DNA of 26,459 nucleotides, taken from contig JADIIU010000159.1 in assembly GCA_027603945.1 (NCBI GenBank), positions 1 to 26,459 of the forward strand. Reading direction: 5' to 3'. Made by a program: the position numbers and the translations under genes. Shown piece by piece: positions 8,672 to 19,116 of this stretch (position 1 is its first letter; each line of letters begins with the position of its first letter). The notes below the pieces were generated by a model, which made no database searches, was not told the DNA's origin, and saw nothing but the letters and a program-made list of their open reading frames with translations. Source of the stretch: Terramyces sp. JEL0728 (taxonomy: Eukaryota > Chytridiomycota > Chytridiomycetes > Rhizophydiales > Terramycetaceae).

Positions 8672-9577
8672 ATGGGAGGCAACGCATTCAAAAATCCAAC
8701 TAGACGAGTATCAACGAAAGAGTACAATGAAATAATTGAAGAGTTACTTCCAATTCTTGCCCAACATTACGGTCAAGTGGATACTCTAAACTCACTGCCA
8801 ACCAAGCAAGATCATGGCGATATCGATATCCTTGTCTCTGACCAACAGCCAATTGATTTAGCGGTATTCACTCCCCAGCAAACCAACAACCAATATCCAA
8901 TCTTGTCCTTTGAATACAAGAACGTTCAGGTAGACTTGATACATTCAAAAAACATTGAATTGGCCAAATTCTGTCTATCATACTCTGATTTTGGGATAAT
9001 ATTCGGCTACCTTCTCAAACCACATAATTTGAAACTCAATGATAACGGACTGGTGTATAAGCTTTACATCTCTCCCAATAAACTGGAGATTATTCATTTA
9101 AGCGATAATCCTAGAGATATTTGTGATTGCTTTGGACTGGATTATGAAAAATATGGATTTGGCAGTGAAGAAAAAGTGTTTGAATGGTTTGGAAACGAAT
9201 GGCCAGCCAAGGAACTAAAGAGTACACAGAGACGGCAGGAAAAAAAGAGAGAAATGTTCAGTAGATTCCTTGACTGGCAGCATGACAATAAATCTACTGT
9301 AAACGACCCTGCATCGGAAGAGCATCCCACCAAACTTGCTCAGCATGCAATCGCGTACTTTAAGAGGGAAGAAGAGCTGAAAGAAGCTATAAAAAGTAAA
9401 CCAAAGGAAGTGAAATTGGTTGATGGTCAACGCATAATGAATGTACTACAATTGCCACCAAGCAAAACCGTTGGATTGGTGCTGAAAAAAATCAATGAAA
9501 CAGACTTGGAAGGAAAGACAGAGCCAGAGCTAGATGCATTGATTGTCTCTGCCTTCAACTCACTAAATATAAACTAG
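8672..9577 (+). CDS. Nucleotidyltransferase-like protein of the GGNAF/HGDID type
   Basis: A single exon encodes 301 aa. The ATG at 8672 was chosen because it is the first in frame and gives the diagnostic MGGNAF start. Visible motifs are GGNAFKNPTRRV (2-13), LPTKQDHGDIDILV with D50 and D52 as the probable metal-binding pair, and VQVDLIH with D88 as a third acidic residue, the usual D-x-D plus distal D layout of the polymerase-beta nucleotidyltransferase fold. An ELAKFCLSYSDFG segment follows, then a Lys/Glu-rich helical C-terminus. From memory, proteins of this type occur in phages, giant viruses and scattered eukaryotes, so viral or lateral origin is possible; the nucleotide and target are unknown. 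AATAAA begins one base after the TAG stop. It converges on the membrane-protein gene at 9588, only 10 nt stop to stop. Confidence 0.7.
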   Translation: MGGNAFKNPTRRVSTKEYNEIIEELLPILAQHYGQVDTLNSLPTKQDHGDIDILVSDQQPIDLAVFTPQQTNNQYPILSFEYKNVQVDLIHSKNIELAKFCLSYSDFGIIFGYLLKPHNLKLNDNGLVYKLYISPNKLEIIHLSDNPRDICDCFGLDYEKYGFGSEEKVFEWFGNEWPAKELKSTQRRQEKKREMFSRFLDWQHDNKSTVNDPASEEHPTKLAQHAIAYFKREEELKEAIKSKPKEVKLVDGQRIMNVLQLPPSKTVGLVLKKINETDLEGKTEPELDALIVSAFNSLNIN

Positions 9578-9587
9578 TAATAAACAA

Positions 9588-11424
9588 TCAAACTTCATTA
9601 ATAGTCGACCCAGATTTCTTGAGTTCCACTACCACTGGTCTGGCCATCATATTCAGCAGGACAAAGCCGATTATACCAAACGACCCACGCACTGTATTTA
9701 TACTTGTCCACCCTTGTAAATCACTCAACAACCGCGAATTATTCAATGACGTTGAATTAAACATCCAGTACGTTGTTCCATACAAACTACCGTCCGAGGT
9801 ATTCGATTCTGCAAGGTAAATATCAGTATCGAGCATTAAAACTGTACAATAAAAGCTAGAAACACAACCTAGATTAATTCAAAGTACATATGAATGCTAG
9901 CGAGCCCAATATAGTATTCGTTTTCATTTGATTAGATTTACAATAATTCGTCATTTTATCCATGCATCCCATTACATTAAGTATCCCCAGGAATTGCAGC
10001 AAGTAACTTAATGAATCTGACATTGTGGAATAAGAGAGGACAAAAGTAAATGCTGGAAATTGAATGTTTTCTATTACCCAGTAATTCGGATCGTCAGTGT
10101 TTTCAAAAGGAACGTATTGTGGGGTTTGGAATTGAGCCGGGTTTGTTGGCAAATATATCAGAGTATAAACACAGATACCAAAGTATATGATTTGGGTGTA
10201 AGAGTACAGCCAGCCTCTTATTCTTTCATACCACTGTATAAACGATTTGGAAGTATCTACATTCGTTTCGCTAACTTTTAGAATTTCCCGTTCTGTTTTC
10301 TTGAAACCTTCTGAATTGGGATAATAAATCAGTCCGGGAGTGACTGGGTCTAGTGTGCTTTGCTTTATAGATATATCTGGAGTTGAAAGAGTATTTGTAG
10401 ATCCTTTTTGTATAATATCGTCGATTGACAGGATGATGGAATCGCCTGCTGCCGAAGTCACTGCATATTTCTTTTTCTTTTTCAAACTTTGGTCTGAGGG
10501 ATACTCTGACAGTTCGTTATTTGAATTATTGGGCTGTGGTTTATCGGGTTCCAACTCTTGAATTGGCTTTCTCTGTTTACTCTTTGGATTCCTATTCAAA
10601 TCATCTTCTGCACTGTATTCTACTGATGTGCTTTTCAGCAAGCTCTTGTTTAGTGTCGAGCTGTTCACTCTGTCACTCTGAACTTTGCGAGATGAGCCTT
10701 TTCGTGATAGCTTTGCATCTTTGTTCAATTCCTTTCTGGAGGTTTCTTTTGATCTTTCTTCCACAAGTTTTGGGCTCTGGGGCTTATCTAGTAATGGTGG
10801 TTTGTCATCTACTGGCGTTGCTAGTTTCCCCAAAGAGCCATCTGGTGATTTCGATATCCGCCCACTGCTTGTACCGTGTCCTTGTAAATATGCACTGGGA
10901 CTCGTGGCATCCAACACGTTCCTGGTTAAGCTTTTAGCTTCTGTACTTGGATTTGCACGACTATCTGTTTGTGGTGTATCACCATCTACAACTGCAGGTA
11001 ATTTCAAAGGTTCTCGATGTCTGGTGCGTCTTTTTCTTGAAGACGATTTTCCATGTGATTCCCCTCGATTCCCCAGCTGGTTTGAGCTGCTATCCATGTC
11101 ATTGTCAATTCTTGATGAATCTGATTCGTGTTGCTCGGTCCTGACAGGCACATTGGGATCCAGCCTCGTCGAGACTGTTTTTGGCAGCTTTTCTTTTGAA
11201 CTAACGCTCTTCAAAGAAGCGCTTTCTTGGTTTTTCATCTGTCTATGCTTTCTTGCCTTTGAACGTATGGAAGCTCTATCTTCATCATCGGACGGTGTAG
11301 TAACTGAAGTTGAGGCATCAGTTCTAGATCTACCATTTGCTCTTCTCTTTGCTCTTGATGATTGTTCAGATGAATGCGTGTTAACGGGTTGTCCGATATT
11401 GTCAGAGTCTCTGTCAGAGTTCAT
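9588..11424 (-). CDS. Four-helix membrane protein with a long charged, Ser-rich N-terminal tail
   Basis: Two exons (11424-9888 and 9868-9588) around a 19-nt intron (9869-9887) encode 605 aa. Residues 1 to about 390 are low complexity, rich in Ser, Lys, Arg and Asp, and probably disordered and cytosolic, with a KKKKK run near 320. Four hydrophobic segments follow: about 405-425 (YSYTQIIYFGICVYTLIYL), about 470-486, about 504-525 (crossing the intron) and about 575-593 (GSFGIIGFVLLNMM). NST and NNS sequons lie between segments 3 and 4. The intron falls inside the third helix, and splicing keeps it hydrophobic (LAFICCVSSFYCTVLM). I recognise no family. An ACGCGT lies 25 nt upstream of the ATG. 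No AATAAA is seen near the TGA stop. Confidence 0.7.
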
Positions 11425-11641
11425 TAATTTTTAAACAACCTGCAACTTACGCGTTTTGGAATCTCACAAACTAAATATTTCTGGCTTGTATAAAACAATT
11501 AGTCTTTCTTGTTCGCCATCAGTGGTGAAACATTGCGGCCATTCGTCTCTCTTGTGATTCTGCAGGCATGTGGGTTGCATTCAAATCCAAAATCACGTGT
11601 TGATATTTTAACAAGACGATTTTCTGTTTTCCATTAAAAAT

Positions 11642-12655
11642 ATGTCTGACAACGTAGTTCATGCTTTAGCTGGTAATTATTGTCTAAGTTAGGTGCTGGT
11701 GGTGGTATGTTGAGGTAAGCTGTTCTGATCGTAGTATGGCTCTAACTTATCCACTCATTACTGTTTCCACACGTTCACAAGTTGACTCCAAGGACACTAA
11801 AACCAGCCAGCTACAAGCTGCAAAACGTATTTTAAAGGAAGAAGGAGTCCAAGGATTATATGCGTACGTTGTTCTAAATATAGCGGTCTGAAATCAGCAA
11901 TGTTTGGAATTGCGGTAACACAGGCAATTTACTACTACTGGTACGCTTTATTTTATTCAGGTATGAATTAGTCAAAGCCGGATTTGAAGCGAATTTGGCG
12001 GCAGGTGAAGCAATCTCAATCGCTGAAAATATGATTACGGGTGCAATTGCTGGAAGTATTACTTCAATCGTGACCAACCCAATCTGGGTAATTAACGTAA
12101 CTGCATATTAAAATAGACACGGTTGTTGGTTAAAGATGCCGAAGCCGGAAAGACTAAAATCGGAATGAAAGAAGCAGCTTTAAAAATCTACAAGGACGAA
12201 GGCATAGTAGGCTTCTGGAGAGGGATCTTGCCTGCATTGGTTCTAGTTGCAAACCCAGTTATCCAATACACTGTCTTTGAAAAATTAAAGGCATGGGTTG
12301 AAAAATCAGTCAAAGATTTGACTGCATTCCACTTTTTCTTGTTGGGAGCAGGTAATCGCTCTTAATCCTAGTTTCTAAGCTATGCGCTACCTCAATTACT
12401 TATCCATATATCGTTGTAAAATCTCGTATGCACTTGAAAGACTCTCAAGATGAAAGCACTCGCTACAATTCATTGGTTGATGGATTCCAAAAGATTTTCA
12501 AGAAGGAAGGGATCAAAGGGTTCTACAAAGGGATTGAATCCAAGTTGCTTCAATCTGTATTGACTGCAGCCTTCTTGTTTGCGTTTAAGGAAGAATTTTT
12601 CAACAACGCTCAATGGATCCTCATTCTCCTCAAAGTCAGACAAGCAAAACAATAA
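11642..12655 (+). CDS. Peroxisomal adenine nucleotide/cofactor carrier, PMP47/PXN-type (SLC25 family)
   Basis: Seven exons (11642-11672, 11693-11714, 11735-11863, 11884-11940, 11961-12096, 12117-12351, 12372-12655) are separated by six introns, every one exactly 20 nt. The 297-aa product has the three-fold mitochondrial-carrier repeat, with signatures YPLITVSTRSQV, NPIWVINTRLLV and YPYIVVKSRMHL. These variant signatures (no acidic residue after the Pro in the first repeat) are those of the peroxisomal PMP47/ANT1/PXN group that imports ATP, CoA or NAD for beta-oxidation. KEEGVQGLYAGL, KDEGIVGFWRGI and KKEGIKGFYKGI mark the matrix helices of each repeat. The second exon is only 22 nt. The stop TAA overlaps AATAAA (12651-12656). 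Family assignment is firm; the exact substrate is not. Confidence 0.92.
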
Positions 12656-12728
12656 ACCGTTAGCAATTGTTGATTTCTTGCTACATGATTTAGCTGTAGT
12701 TGTGCGGAATTAGAAAGTACTCGAATAT

Positions 12729-14213
12729 TTATTCAGTTAATATTGGCAAGTCTCCTTCATTCAACACTGGGAGCTCAGCAATGGTATTTGAAGACATTGG
12801 CCTTTCAACCTGGACTTTACATTCATATCTAGGTTGAGCAGACAAATCAGTGATTTCTTTACACTTTTCTGCGGTGGTCTTGATTTCAATGTATTGCGGT
12901 TCCAAAGGAGCAGTTTGAGAAACCATGGGAGAGTCGTATGGAAATGGTATAGGATTTGCCTGCAAATCAGCTACCATTGTCGCAAAAATTGAAGTGGTTG
13001 GAGTGCTTGGAACAGAGACTGTATCGTTCCTTGTGACAGCAGTGTCTAATCTAACTATTTCAGTGGTAACAGTGTCACTTCTAGGTAAGGAAAATACTGA
13101 TTCTGGATCTGCAGGAGTAATGATTGGGGTAGTTGCGCTGAACTTTCGCTTAAAGAATTCGGCGCTTTTGCTCTTTAATTCTTGAGTTTGAGCCAGCAAT
13201 GGAGTGATTGACGGCATACTCACTTTGCGGAAAATTGTTGGTCTTGACTGGATTGGAGGAGTGGAGGCAAGAATTGGAGGTTGGAAATCATCCATATCCT
13301 TGTCCCGCAGCGTTGATTGCGAACTTGGGTCTCTTCTTCTTTTCTTGGCAGCAATAAACATACCAACAACTACAAAGGCAGTAATCAAACCTGCACACAG
13401 CAAGCCAATAACGGCAGGACTGATTCCTTTGGAGGCAGAGTCCGCAACAAGTGGGTTTGAATTAGTAGAAGTTGGGTTTTGGTTGGAAACTGGAATGCCC
13501 GCATCCGTATTTTGAGATGATTGTCCGTTGGTGTTTCCATTAGAGTTGGTATTTGAATTTACAGTATTTGCAGAATTTGAGTTACCGGAATTACTTGTAC
13601 TTCCAGCAGTAGTTGTTTGTGCGGCTGCAGGAGAGTTCTGTACAGGAGCTGGTTGCTGAATTTTGGCAATTGGGTTGGTTGGGGAAGATGGCGCTGCACT
13701 TATTTGAATCACCGGTGCTGCTGCTTTGACAGCGGTAATAGAAACAGCGTCAATCACAGGTTGGAAAGTACTTCTTCCGACTCCACTAAAATATACAGTA
13801 GCTACTGAGTCTGTGGCGGTAAATGTATAAACCACAGGAGTCCATGTTGAGCCAGAGATGGAGAAAGACTGCTGGTCCAACCCATCAATACCGTAGACGC
13901 CGTTCTTTACAAAAGCACCACCTCTTGGATCGGCTCTGGTCATGAATTTCAAAGTGTAGGTAGTGCCTGCTGTTACTCCAACATCTTGTGCAATTGTGTA
14001 GGGACCAACTGTGCTTGCAAGTGCCAAGGACCAATCTCCGTCAAACGCTGACCAGGTATTAGGACCATCCAGTTCATATTTAGTGAGAAGGTTGTCTCCC
14101 ACAAACTTCCACGGAGTGATGAAATTATTGAATGTGAATGGAAGACATGGATCTTGAAAACAGCCTGCGTTTGCAAGGTCTTCAAAGCTACCATTTTCTA
14201 CTAAATTGGACAT
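12729..14213 (-). CDS. DUF642/CBM-like surface protein, single transmembrane helix with cytosolic tail
   Basis: A single exon encodes 494 aa. Residues 3-160 form a beta-sandwich carbohydrate-binding-like domain of DUF642/CBM_4_9 type: NLVENGSFED, WKFVG, GDWSLALAS, QDVGVTAGTTYTLKF, WTPVVYTFTA and PVIDAVSI. A Pro/Ala then Ser/Asn/Thr/Gln-rich stalk (about 165-260) is probably heavily glycosylated. A helix at about 265-288 is followed by a KKRRR stop-transfer and a ~200-aa Ser/Thr/Pro-rich cytosolic tail. This is the layout of a cell-wall sensor or adhesin. Oddly, no signal peptide is visible: the ATG at 14213 begins almost at the domain, and an in-frame stop lies four codons upstream. A distant or non-ATG first exon cannot be excluded. 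The TAA stop lies inside AATAAA (12733-12728). It converges on the carrier gene. Confidence 0.75.
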   Translation of the reverse strand: MSNLVENGSFEDLANAGCFQDPCLPFTFNNFITPWKFVGDNLLTKYELDGPNTWSAFDGDWSLALASTVGPYTIAQDVGVTAGTTYTLKFMTRADPRGGAFVKNGVYGIDGLDQQSFSISGSTWTPVVYTFTATDSVATVYFSGVGRSTFQPVIDAVSITAVKAAAPVIQISAAPSSPTNPIAKIQQPAPVQNSPAAAQTTTAGSTSNSGNSNSANTVNSNTNSNGNTNGQSSQNTDAGIPVSNQNPTSTNSNPLVADSASKGISPAVIGLLCAGLITAFVVVGMFIAAKKRRRDPSSQSTLRDKDMDDFQPPILASTPPIQSRPTIFRKVSMPSITPLLAQTQELKSKSAEFFKRKFSATTPIITPADPESVFSLPRSDTVTTEIVRLDTAVTRNDTVSVPSTPTTSIFATMVADLQANPIPFPYDSPMVSQTAPLEPQYIEIKTTAEKCKEITDLSAQPRYECKVQVERPMSSNTIAELPVLNEGDLPILTE

Positions 14214-14897
14214 TACTTTTTGTTAGTGGAAGACCCGTGGAAACTTGAATTGGTTTTAAATGCCTTAACTTGCCGAAAAAGGAAGTCGATTTACTATTGG
14301 TGACCCCAAGAAGCCCGATGAAACGTTTGCCACCCAGAATGAGCCTCGTTTTCTTTCTTGGTAGCTCTTCCTACCTGTGAAGCAAATGCAGCTGGAAAAC
14401 TAGTCTGGTATGAATATTTAGTTTGGCTTTGTGTTGATTTCCGTGGCTAATCACTGTGCTGTTGCATTCTGCCATGTCAAGTTCAATCTGTGCGCTCGAA
14501 GAGTTCCCGGTCCCACCCGATCAAAATTTCAAAAAGAACGAATCTCAAGGAAATAGGATGGCGTTCGGCAATTGCATTCAGTTGGCATCATTGCGAACAA
14601 TTACAATCGCCAGTTTCAAAAGAATATTCGTTTGATTAAAGAAACCTGTAATCAATTTTGGCTCTTTAATTACGATGTTTGCGGTTGACAGGCTCCCACT
14701 CTTTGACCCCGTACAGGTCAGAGTAACATGATCGCTATAGTAATCTCTACTCATACCTGGGCCAATATTGGCTCAAAGCTCTATTCTTTTGGTTTGAAAC
14801 ATTACCTTTTTGGTTCTTTTGATGGCATGCTAAGGCGATACTGACAGGTGTCTAGCTGATCTCAAGCCTGGGCTTTTAATTTATGGCAGATAATCGT
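14214..14897. other. Intergenic region upstream of the DUF642-like gene
   Basis: These 684 bases lie between two minus-strand genes. I looked for a signal-peptide exon for the DUF642-like gene by checking minus-strand ATGs (for example at 14475, 14577 and 14591); none opens a hydrophobic leader. No tRNA or other gene was recognised. Confidence 0.4.
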
Positions 14898-16550
14898 TTA
14901 TTGGGGTTTGCAAGTGCGCTTATGCGTCTTCCAATCTTCTACCTGACATTCGCGAGAACAGTAGCAGTTGAATCTAGATTAGACAGCTTTTACTTGCAAC
15001 GAACACATAGTTTGAATTCTGCCTGGCTGGATTCTCTCGTTTTGCAATGATCACACACTCTCTTGTATCTTGAAAATTGTTTCAACTGTGTAATTAGTGC
15101 CTCTCCGATTTCAGCTAAATAGGGGTCATTGGATTTGACAAAATCAGATCCAGGATAGTTTGATGATCCTCTAAGCAATTCAATTCCATTTTCAGATTCA
15201 AATTGATCCAGAATATCCTTGTCAATATAGGCAATGTATAACAGATCAACAATGGCATCCATGATTGGGTAGATGTCTGTCGATTCACTGTAGACAGCTT
15301 CATTTGCCAGTCGGATCAAATCCCCCATTACTTGTTTTCTGACAAAAAATACTCCAAACCCATCATCAAAACCATTGTGGGGAAATTGAAGGGTTTCTGG
15401 CGGTTTCCCCATCATTATTAATTCTATAATTGCCATTACAACGCCAATGTTTCCCTGTTTTAGTTCCTTGTGTGCTGTTTCGAAATCTTGCACAATCAGC
15501 TTCATATTCTGCTGGACCAAAAGTTCTTCCTGCGGGTCTCGATGGTTGCAGTTTTCCCCGTGTACATGCTCCTCATCATGAGAGTGTCCTCCATGTTCAT
15601 GCGAATGTCCGCCGTGTCCTCCGTGTTCATGAGAGTGCCCGTCACTTCCATGAGAGTGCAAATGCGAATGATCTGATTTCGAAAATTGAACTGGATTTTG
15701 ATGGTTACAGTTTGGACCATGAACATGCTTTGGTTCAGGCTGCGAGTGACTGCAATTCGCCCCATGAATATGGTTTTGAACTGGTTCGCTATGTGCATGG
15801 TTACAATTTGGGCCGTGGTGGTGCTCTTGAGTAGTTTGCTTTGGAGCGACAGAGTGATCATAGTCATGCCTGCAATTTGGGCCATGTACGTGCTCTTTGC
15901 GTAATCCAACAACCAGATTTTCTGGAATTGGTCGCTCTTTAACTTGATTTGCATTATACGAATCAATGACCATGTAAATCAATTTCTTCACTGTGGGTAA
16001 TTTTGAACAAACTGCAACTCTAGTCTCGCCAAACAATTTGATACATTCCAACTTGAATTCTGGCGGTCGCGGGAAAACCAATAGCAAACTTGCACCAAGT
16101 GAGCTTGCAGCTCTTAGTGCAGACAATGCTTGCGATTCATGGGATTTTGGCATCATATCGACGATTACCATCCCCGGTTGAGCACAGTGTCCAACGAACG
16201 CTTTCAAGAGTGCATCTGGATGCTGATTATATCCGTCCTCCTTGATCAAATTATCTCCCGATCGTTTGATTTCAACTGCTTCCCTTAATATATCAACTGG
16301 CAATCCTCCTTGTTCAATGAACTGATCCACAGTCAAACGGGACTATATTAATTTATCGATACTGATGGCGAAAGTGATCCAGTAGTATCGCAACATCCTG
16401 CTACAGCCAAGAAAATATCTTTTGCAGAAAGCTGCTTTCGGCTTGAAATGATTTCACTGACAAGCGTATATCCCAAGTCTCCTCTTGTCTATGGAATCAA
16501 TATTCAGATACCTTGCCAACTCCAAGGATACAGACAGGGATGGTAGGCAT
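14898..16550 (-). CDS. Rossmann-like / His-rich HxHGxNCxH-repeat / MYND zinc-finger protein
   Basis: Four exons (16550-16512, 16488-16363, 16342-14994, 14973-14898) with introns of 23, 20 and 20 nt encode 529 aa. The N-terminus (IPVCILGVGK, then LGYTLVSEII and LAVAGCCDTTGSL) resembles the NAD-binding start of homoserine dehydrogenase-like proteins, but weakly. Five units of H-x-H-G-x-N-C-x-H occur near residues 206, 229, 246, 261 and 314, with an SH/HG-rich run at about 279-311; this looks like a zinc or other metal-binding segment. A helical region follows, then a complete MYND finger at 485-526: Cys485, 488, 501, 504, 510, 514, His522 and Cys526. The last intron splits this finger, and retention would remove its second half. 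MYND domains usually bind proline-rich partners. The TAA stop overlaps AATAAA. The first intron (23 nt) is the least certain. Confidence 0.72.
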
Positions 16551-16776
16551 CAGTTTTTCCAAGAAATTGCGTGCTTGAGAAAGTCATAGCGTCCAAACAA
16601 AATCTCACCTATGAAAGAACAAAGCTCTTTGAATTACGATACTCTAAAAGGCTGGTAGTGGCATCTTTATCTGATTGGACCAGCTGTACACGTTGCAGCC
16701 GAATTCATATGGACGGACCCAAATCTAATCCCAACTATACTAAATAAAGTTTCATTACTTGAAAAGGACTCGTTCT

Positions 16777-18288
16777 ATGGCAGACTGGGTATTTGTCCAG
16801 CTTAAAAATGTCCGAAAGTTAAACTTGATTTCAATCACCAATCAGTGGAAAATGAATAAGCAGAAGCAATCCCAATCAGATCAGCTCTTTAAAATGGACC
16901 CTCGATTAAGAGAATATCCAACTACACTCAATTTCTACAACACGACACCTACATCCCAAATTAACTTGGAAGAATTTGAAACCTGGTCGCTTGACCGTCT
17001 ACAAGTGTTGATTGCCGTTGATTCAGCAAGATTAAGATGCAAACTAGAAGCAGACGTGTACAGAATGATTGAGCCTGTCCTCAACAAGAACTTGGAATTA
17101 AAAGCAAATACTGTGATCAACTCACTTGGAGCGGGTTTGCTTTATCAACAGCGTAAAAAAGATGCTTATTCTCACTTTTTCTTGCGATTGGCTTACTGCA
17201 AGACACTGGATTTACAATCGTGGGTTATCCGTCAAGAATTACTCTTATTCAAGATCCGCTTCATGAATGCAAGTGCTGAAGAACGAGAATGGTTTGTAAA
17301 GGAAGCACGGTTGGATTTATCCCCTGTAACAATTGATGCTCTGGTGGATGCAAAATACAAAAAAGACGGAAAGGGACAACAAAAGGAGGAGTTTGCAAAG
17401 CGATTCCAAGGAAACTTGAAGGCTGTCTATGGGGACACAACAGCATTCTACAGAGTATCATTTGAAAAGGTACCTGAGCTGGTTGGCAAAAGACAGGTTA
17501 TTATGATTGATGGATATGCGTACATTCCCGAATCAGAACGGATTATATTGATTCTGAATGCATTCAAAGATCATTTGAAGCAACAATTAGAAAACACTGC
17601 CAAGGCGCTACCGCGAATGGATGAAGATGACAGGTTGACTCCAATCTTGAATTCGTTGGCGAAACAAAGCATTTCTAAAGAGTACAGAATCTCAAATGGC
17701 GAAGGAGTATCTGCCGATGATGTTGACAAGCTATCTGTCCATTTCTCTCCTTGCATGAAAACCCTACATTCAGCACTAAAGCGAGACTCGCATTTGAAAC
17801 ATACGGCGAGAATCCAGTTTGGCTTGTTCCTGAAGGGAATCGGGCTTTCGCTCGACGAAGCACTGATCTACTGGCGCAAGTCGTTCAATAGAATGACTGA
17901 CGAAGAGTTCCAAAAGAAAGGATACGCGTACAATATCAGGTACAATTATGGCATGGAAGGGAAACGCACTAATTATACACCTTATAGCTGTCTAAAAATC
18001 ATCCAGTCTATGCCAAGCAGCAACGAATCGCACGGGTGTCCGTTCAAACACTTTTCTAATGATGCTCTTGCCAATATGATGCAGAATATGAGTGTAGACC
18101 AAGTAGCGATCAATGAAATTCAGCAAAAGGCGGCAGAGGGTCATTATCAAATCGCGTGCACTGCATTGTTTGAGGCTACGAGAGGCAAAGCTCACGAGCA
18201 AGCTCAGGAAATGATGGCCGAACCTATTGGCCATCCCAATCAATACTTTGATTATTCATTGAATGGACTAAAGAAAAAAGAAGAATAA
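16777..18288 (+). CDS. PRI2: DNA primase large subunit
   Basis: A single exon encodes 503 aa from the first in-frame ATG; ATGs at 16852 and 16894 are alternatives, since conserved sequence begins at REYPTTLNFY. The protein is the regulatory subunit of the polymerase alpha-primase complex and takes part in RNA primer synthesis in the nucleus. The N-terminal domain shows the typical YPxxLxFY and LxEFExWSLDRLxVL pattern. The C-terminal Fe-S domain keeps four cysteines, Cys326 (HFSPCMKTL), Cys405 (YTPYSCLKI), Cys421 (HGCPFKHF) and Cys461 (HYQIACTALFE). Their spacing (79, 16, 40) is close to that recalled for the human protein (80, 17, 40). A highly charged tail ends in KKKEE. The stop TAA is inside AATAAA (18284-18289). 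It diverges from the MYND gene across about 226 nt. Confidence 0.95.
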   Translation: MADWVFVQLKNVRKLNLISITNQWKMNKQKQSQSDQLFKMDPRLREYPTTLNFYNTTPTSQINLEEFETWSLDRLQVLIAVDSARLRCKLEADVYRMIEPVLNKNLELKANTVINSLGAGLLYQQRKKDAYSHFFLRLAYCKTLDLQSWVIRQELLLFKIRFMNASAEEREWFVKEARLDLSPVTIDALVDAKYKKDGKGQQKEEFAKRFQGNLKAVYGDTTAFYRVSFEKVPELVGKRQVIMIDGYAYIPESERIILILNAFKDHLKQQLENTAKALPRMDEDDRLTPILNSLAKQSISKEYRISNGEGVSADDVDKLSVHFSPCMKTLHSALKRDSHLKHTARIQFGLFLKGIGLSLDEALIYWRKSFNRMTDEEFQKKGYAYNIRYNYGMEGKRTNYTPYSCLKIIQSMPSSNESHGCPFKHFSNDALANMMQNMSVDQVAINEIQQKAAEGHYQIACTALFEATRGKAHEQAQEMMAEPIGHPNQYFDYSLNGLKKKEE

Positions 18289-18374
18289 AGCATTTCCTGT
18301 GCCATCCAACTAATTTTCAATCCAAATAAAAAGTTGCAAATGTAATAGTAAATTCCAACTTTATATATCCAAAT

Positions 18375-18898
18375 TTAAACCAAGGCTTCATATGGAACAG
18401 GGCTGATATTAATTGGAGCGTTGTCGGCTGAGGAAACAGTGTGAGCAGTTCTTGGTTGAACTGGAATACGTTTCAAGTTGAATGATTCTCCTTTTGATTT
18501 CGCATCTTCCTTCTTTGCTCTGTTGGCTTTAACACGTTCCAAGAATTCAAGACGGCAGTTGGAGTGCTTGATGTGTTCAACTCTGATATTGACTCTCTTT
18601 TCGATATAGCGTGAACCAACGATTTTGTGAACAATAATTCCAACAGATGATTTGGTAACGTTGTAAATGATTCCAGTTTTTCTACATTAAATTCTAATTA
18701 CCCATGGTAGTATTTGTGTGGCATACCCTTGTGGACAGCACCGTTTGCCTTGATATCGACAATATCTCCAACTTTGTAGTTTTTCAAGTAAGTTGAAAGT
18801 GGGATGGAACCCTTTTGACGGAAATCCCTGGAAAACAAATGACGGGTACGAGCACGAAGACCTATTGTAAGTCGTTACATACCAAATGAGTGAGGCAT
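18375..18898 (-). CDS. RPL21: Large-subunit ribosomal protein eL21
   Basis: Three exons (18898-18883, 18861-18702, 18681-18375) with introns of 21 and 20 nt encode 160 aa, the usual eL21 length. The first exon is only 16 nt and encodes MPHSF plus one base. Conserved blocks include [76 protein letters not shown] and [12 protein letters not shown]. The second intron interrupts YYHG|KTG, and only its removal restores this invariant block, so the gene independently proves the 20-nt introns. The protein is part of the cytosolic 60S subunit. No canonical AATAAA lies at the stop. It converges on PRI2. Confidence 0.97.
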
Positions 18899-19116
18899 TT
18901 GAAGTTTGAAAGGTAAAGAAGCAAAGAACAAGGAGAAAAAAATTAACGTTTTTTTTCAGCCAATGAAAATGGCGAATGAAAAATCTCCGTGCCTCACAGC
19001 CACAACACAAAATGCATTTGGCAGAGATAAGCAGAATACAAATACTTGCGACATGCTGGATGTTGTAAATGTCCAGATACATAAACTTGGGGTCCAGTGA
19101 GTAACTCGAAAATATA

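Noticed and set aside
10685..11434. 249-aa plus-strand open frame
   Set aside because: It is antisense to the Ser/Arg-rich tail of the membrane protein; its Ser/Leu/Phe-rich composition mirrors that low-complexity sequence.
15430..15966. Several open frames across the His-rich region on both strands
   Set aside because: They are shadows of the repetitive HxHGxNCxH coding sequence.
16759..16776. Starting PRI2 at the TTG at 16759
   Set aside because: Eukaryotic start should be ATG; the first in-frame ATG is 16777.
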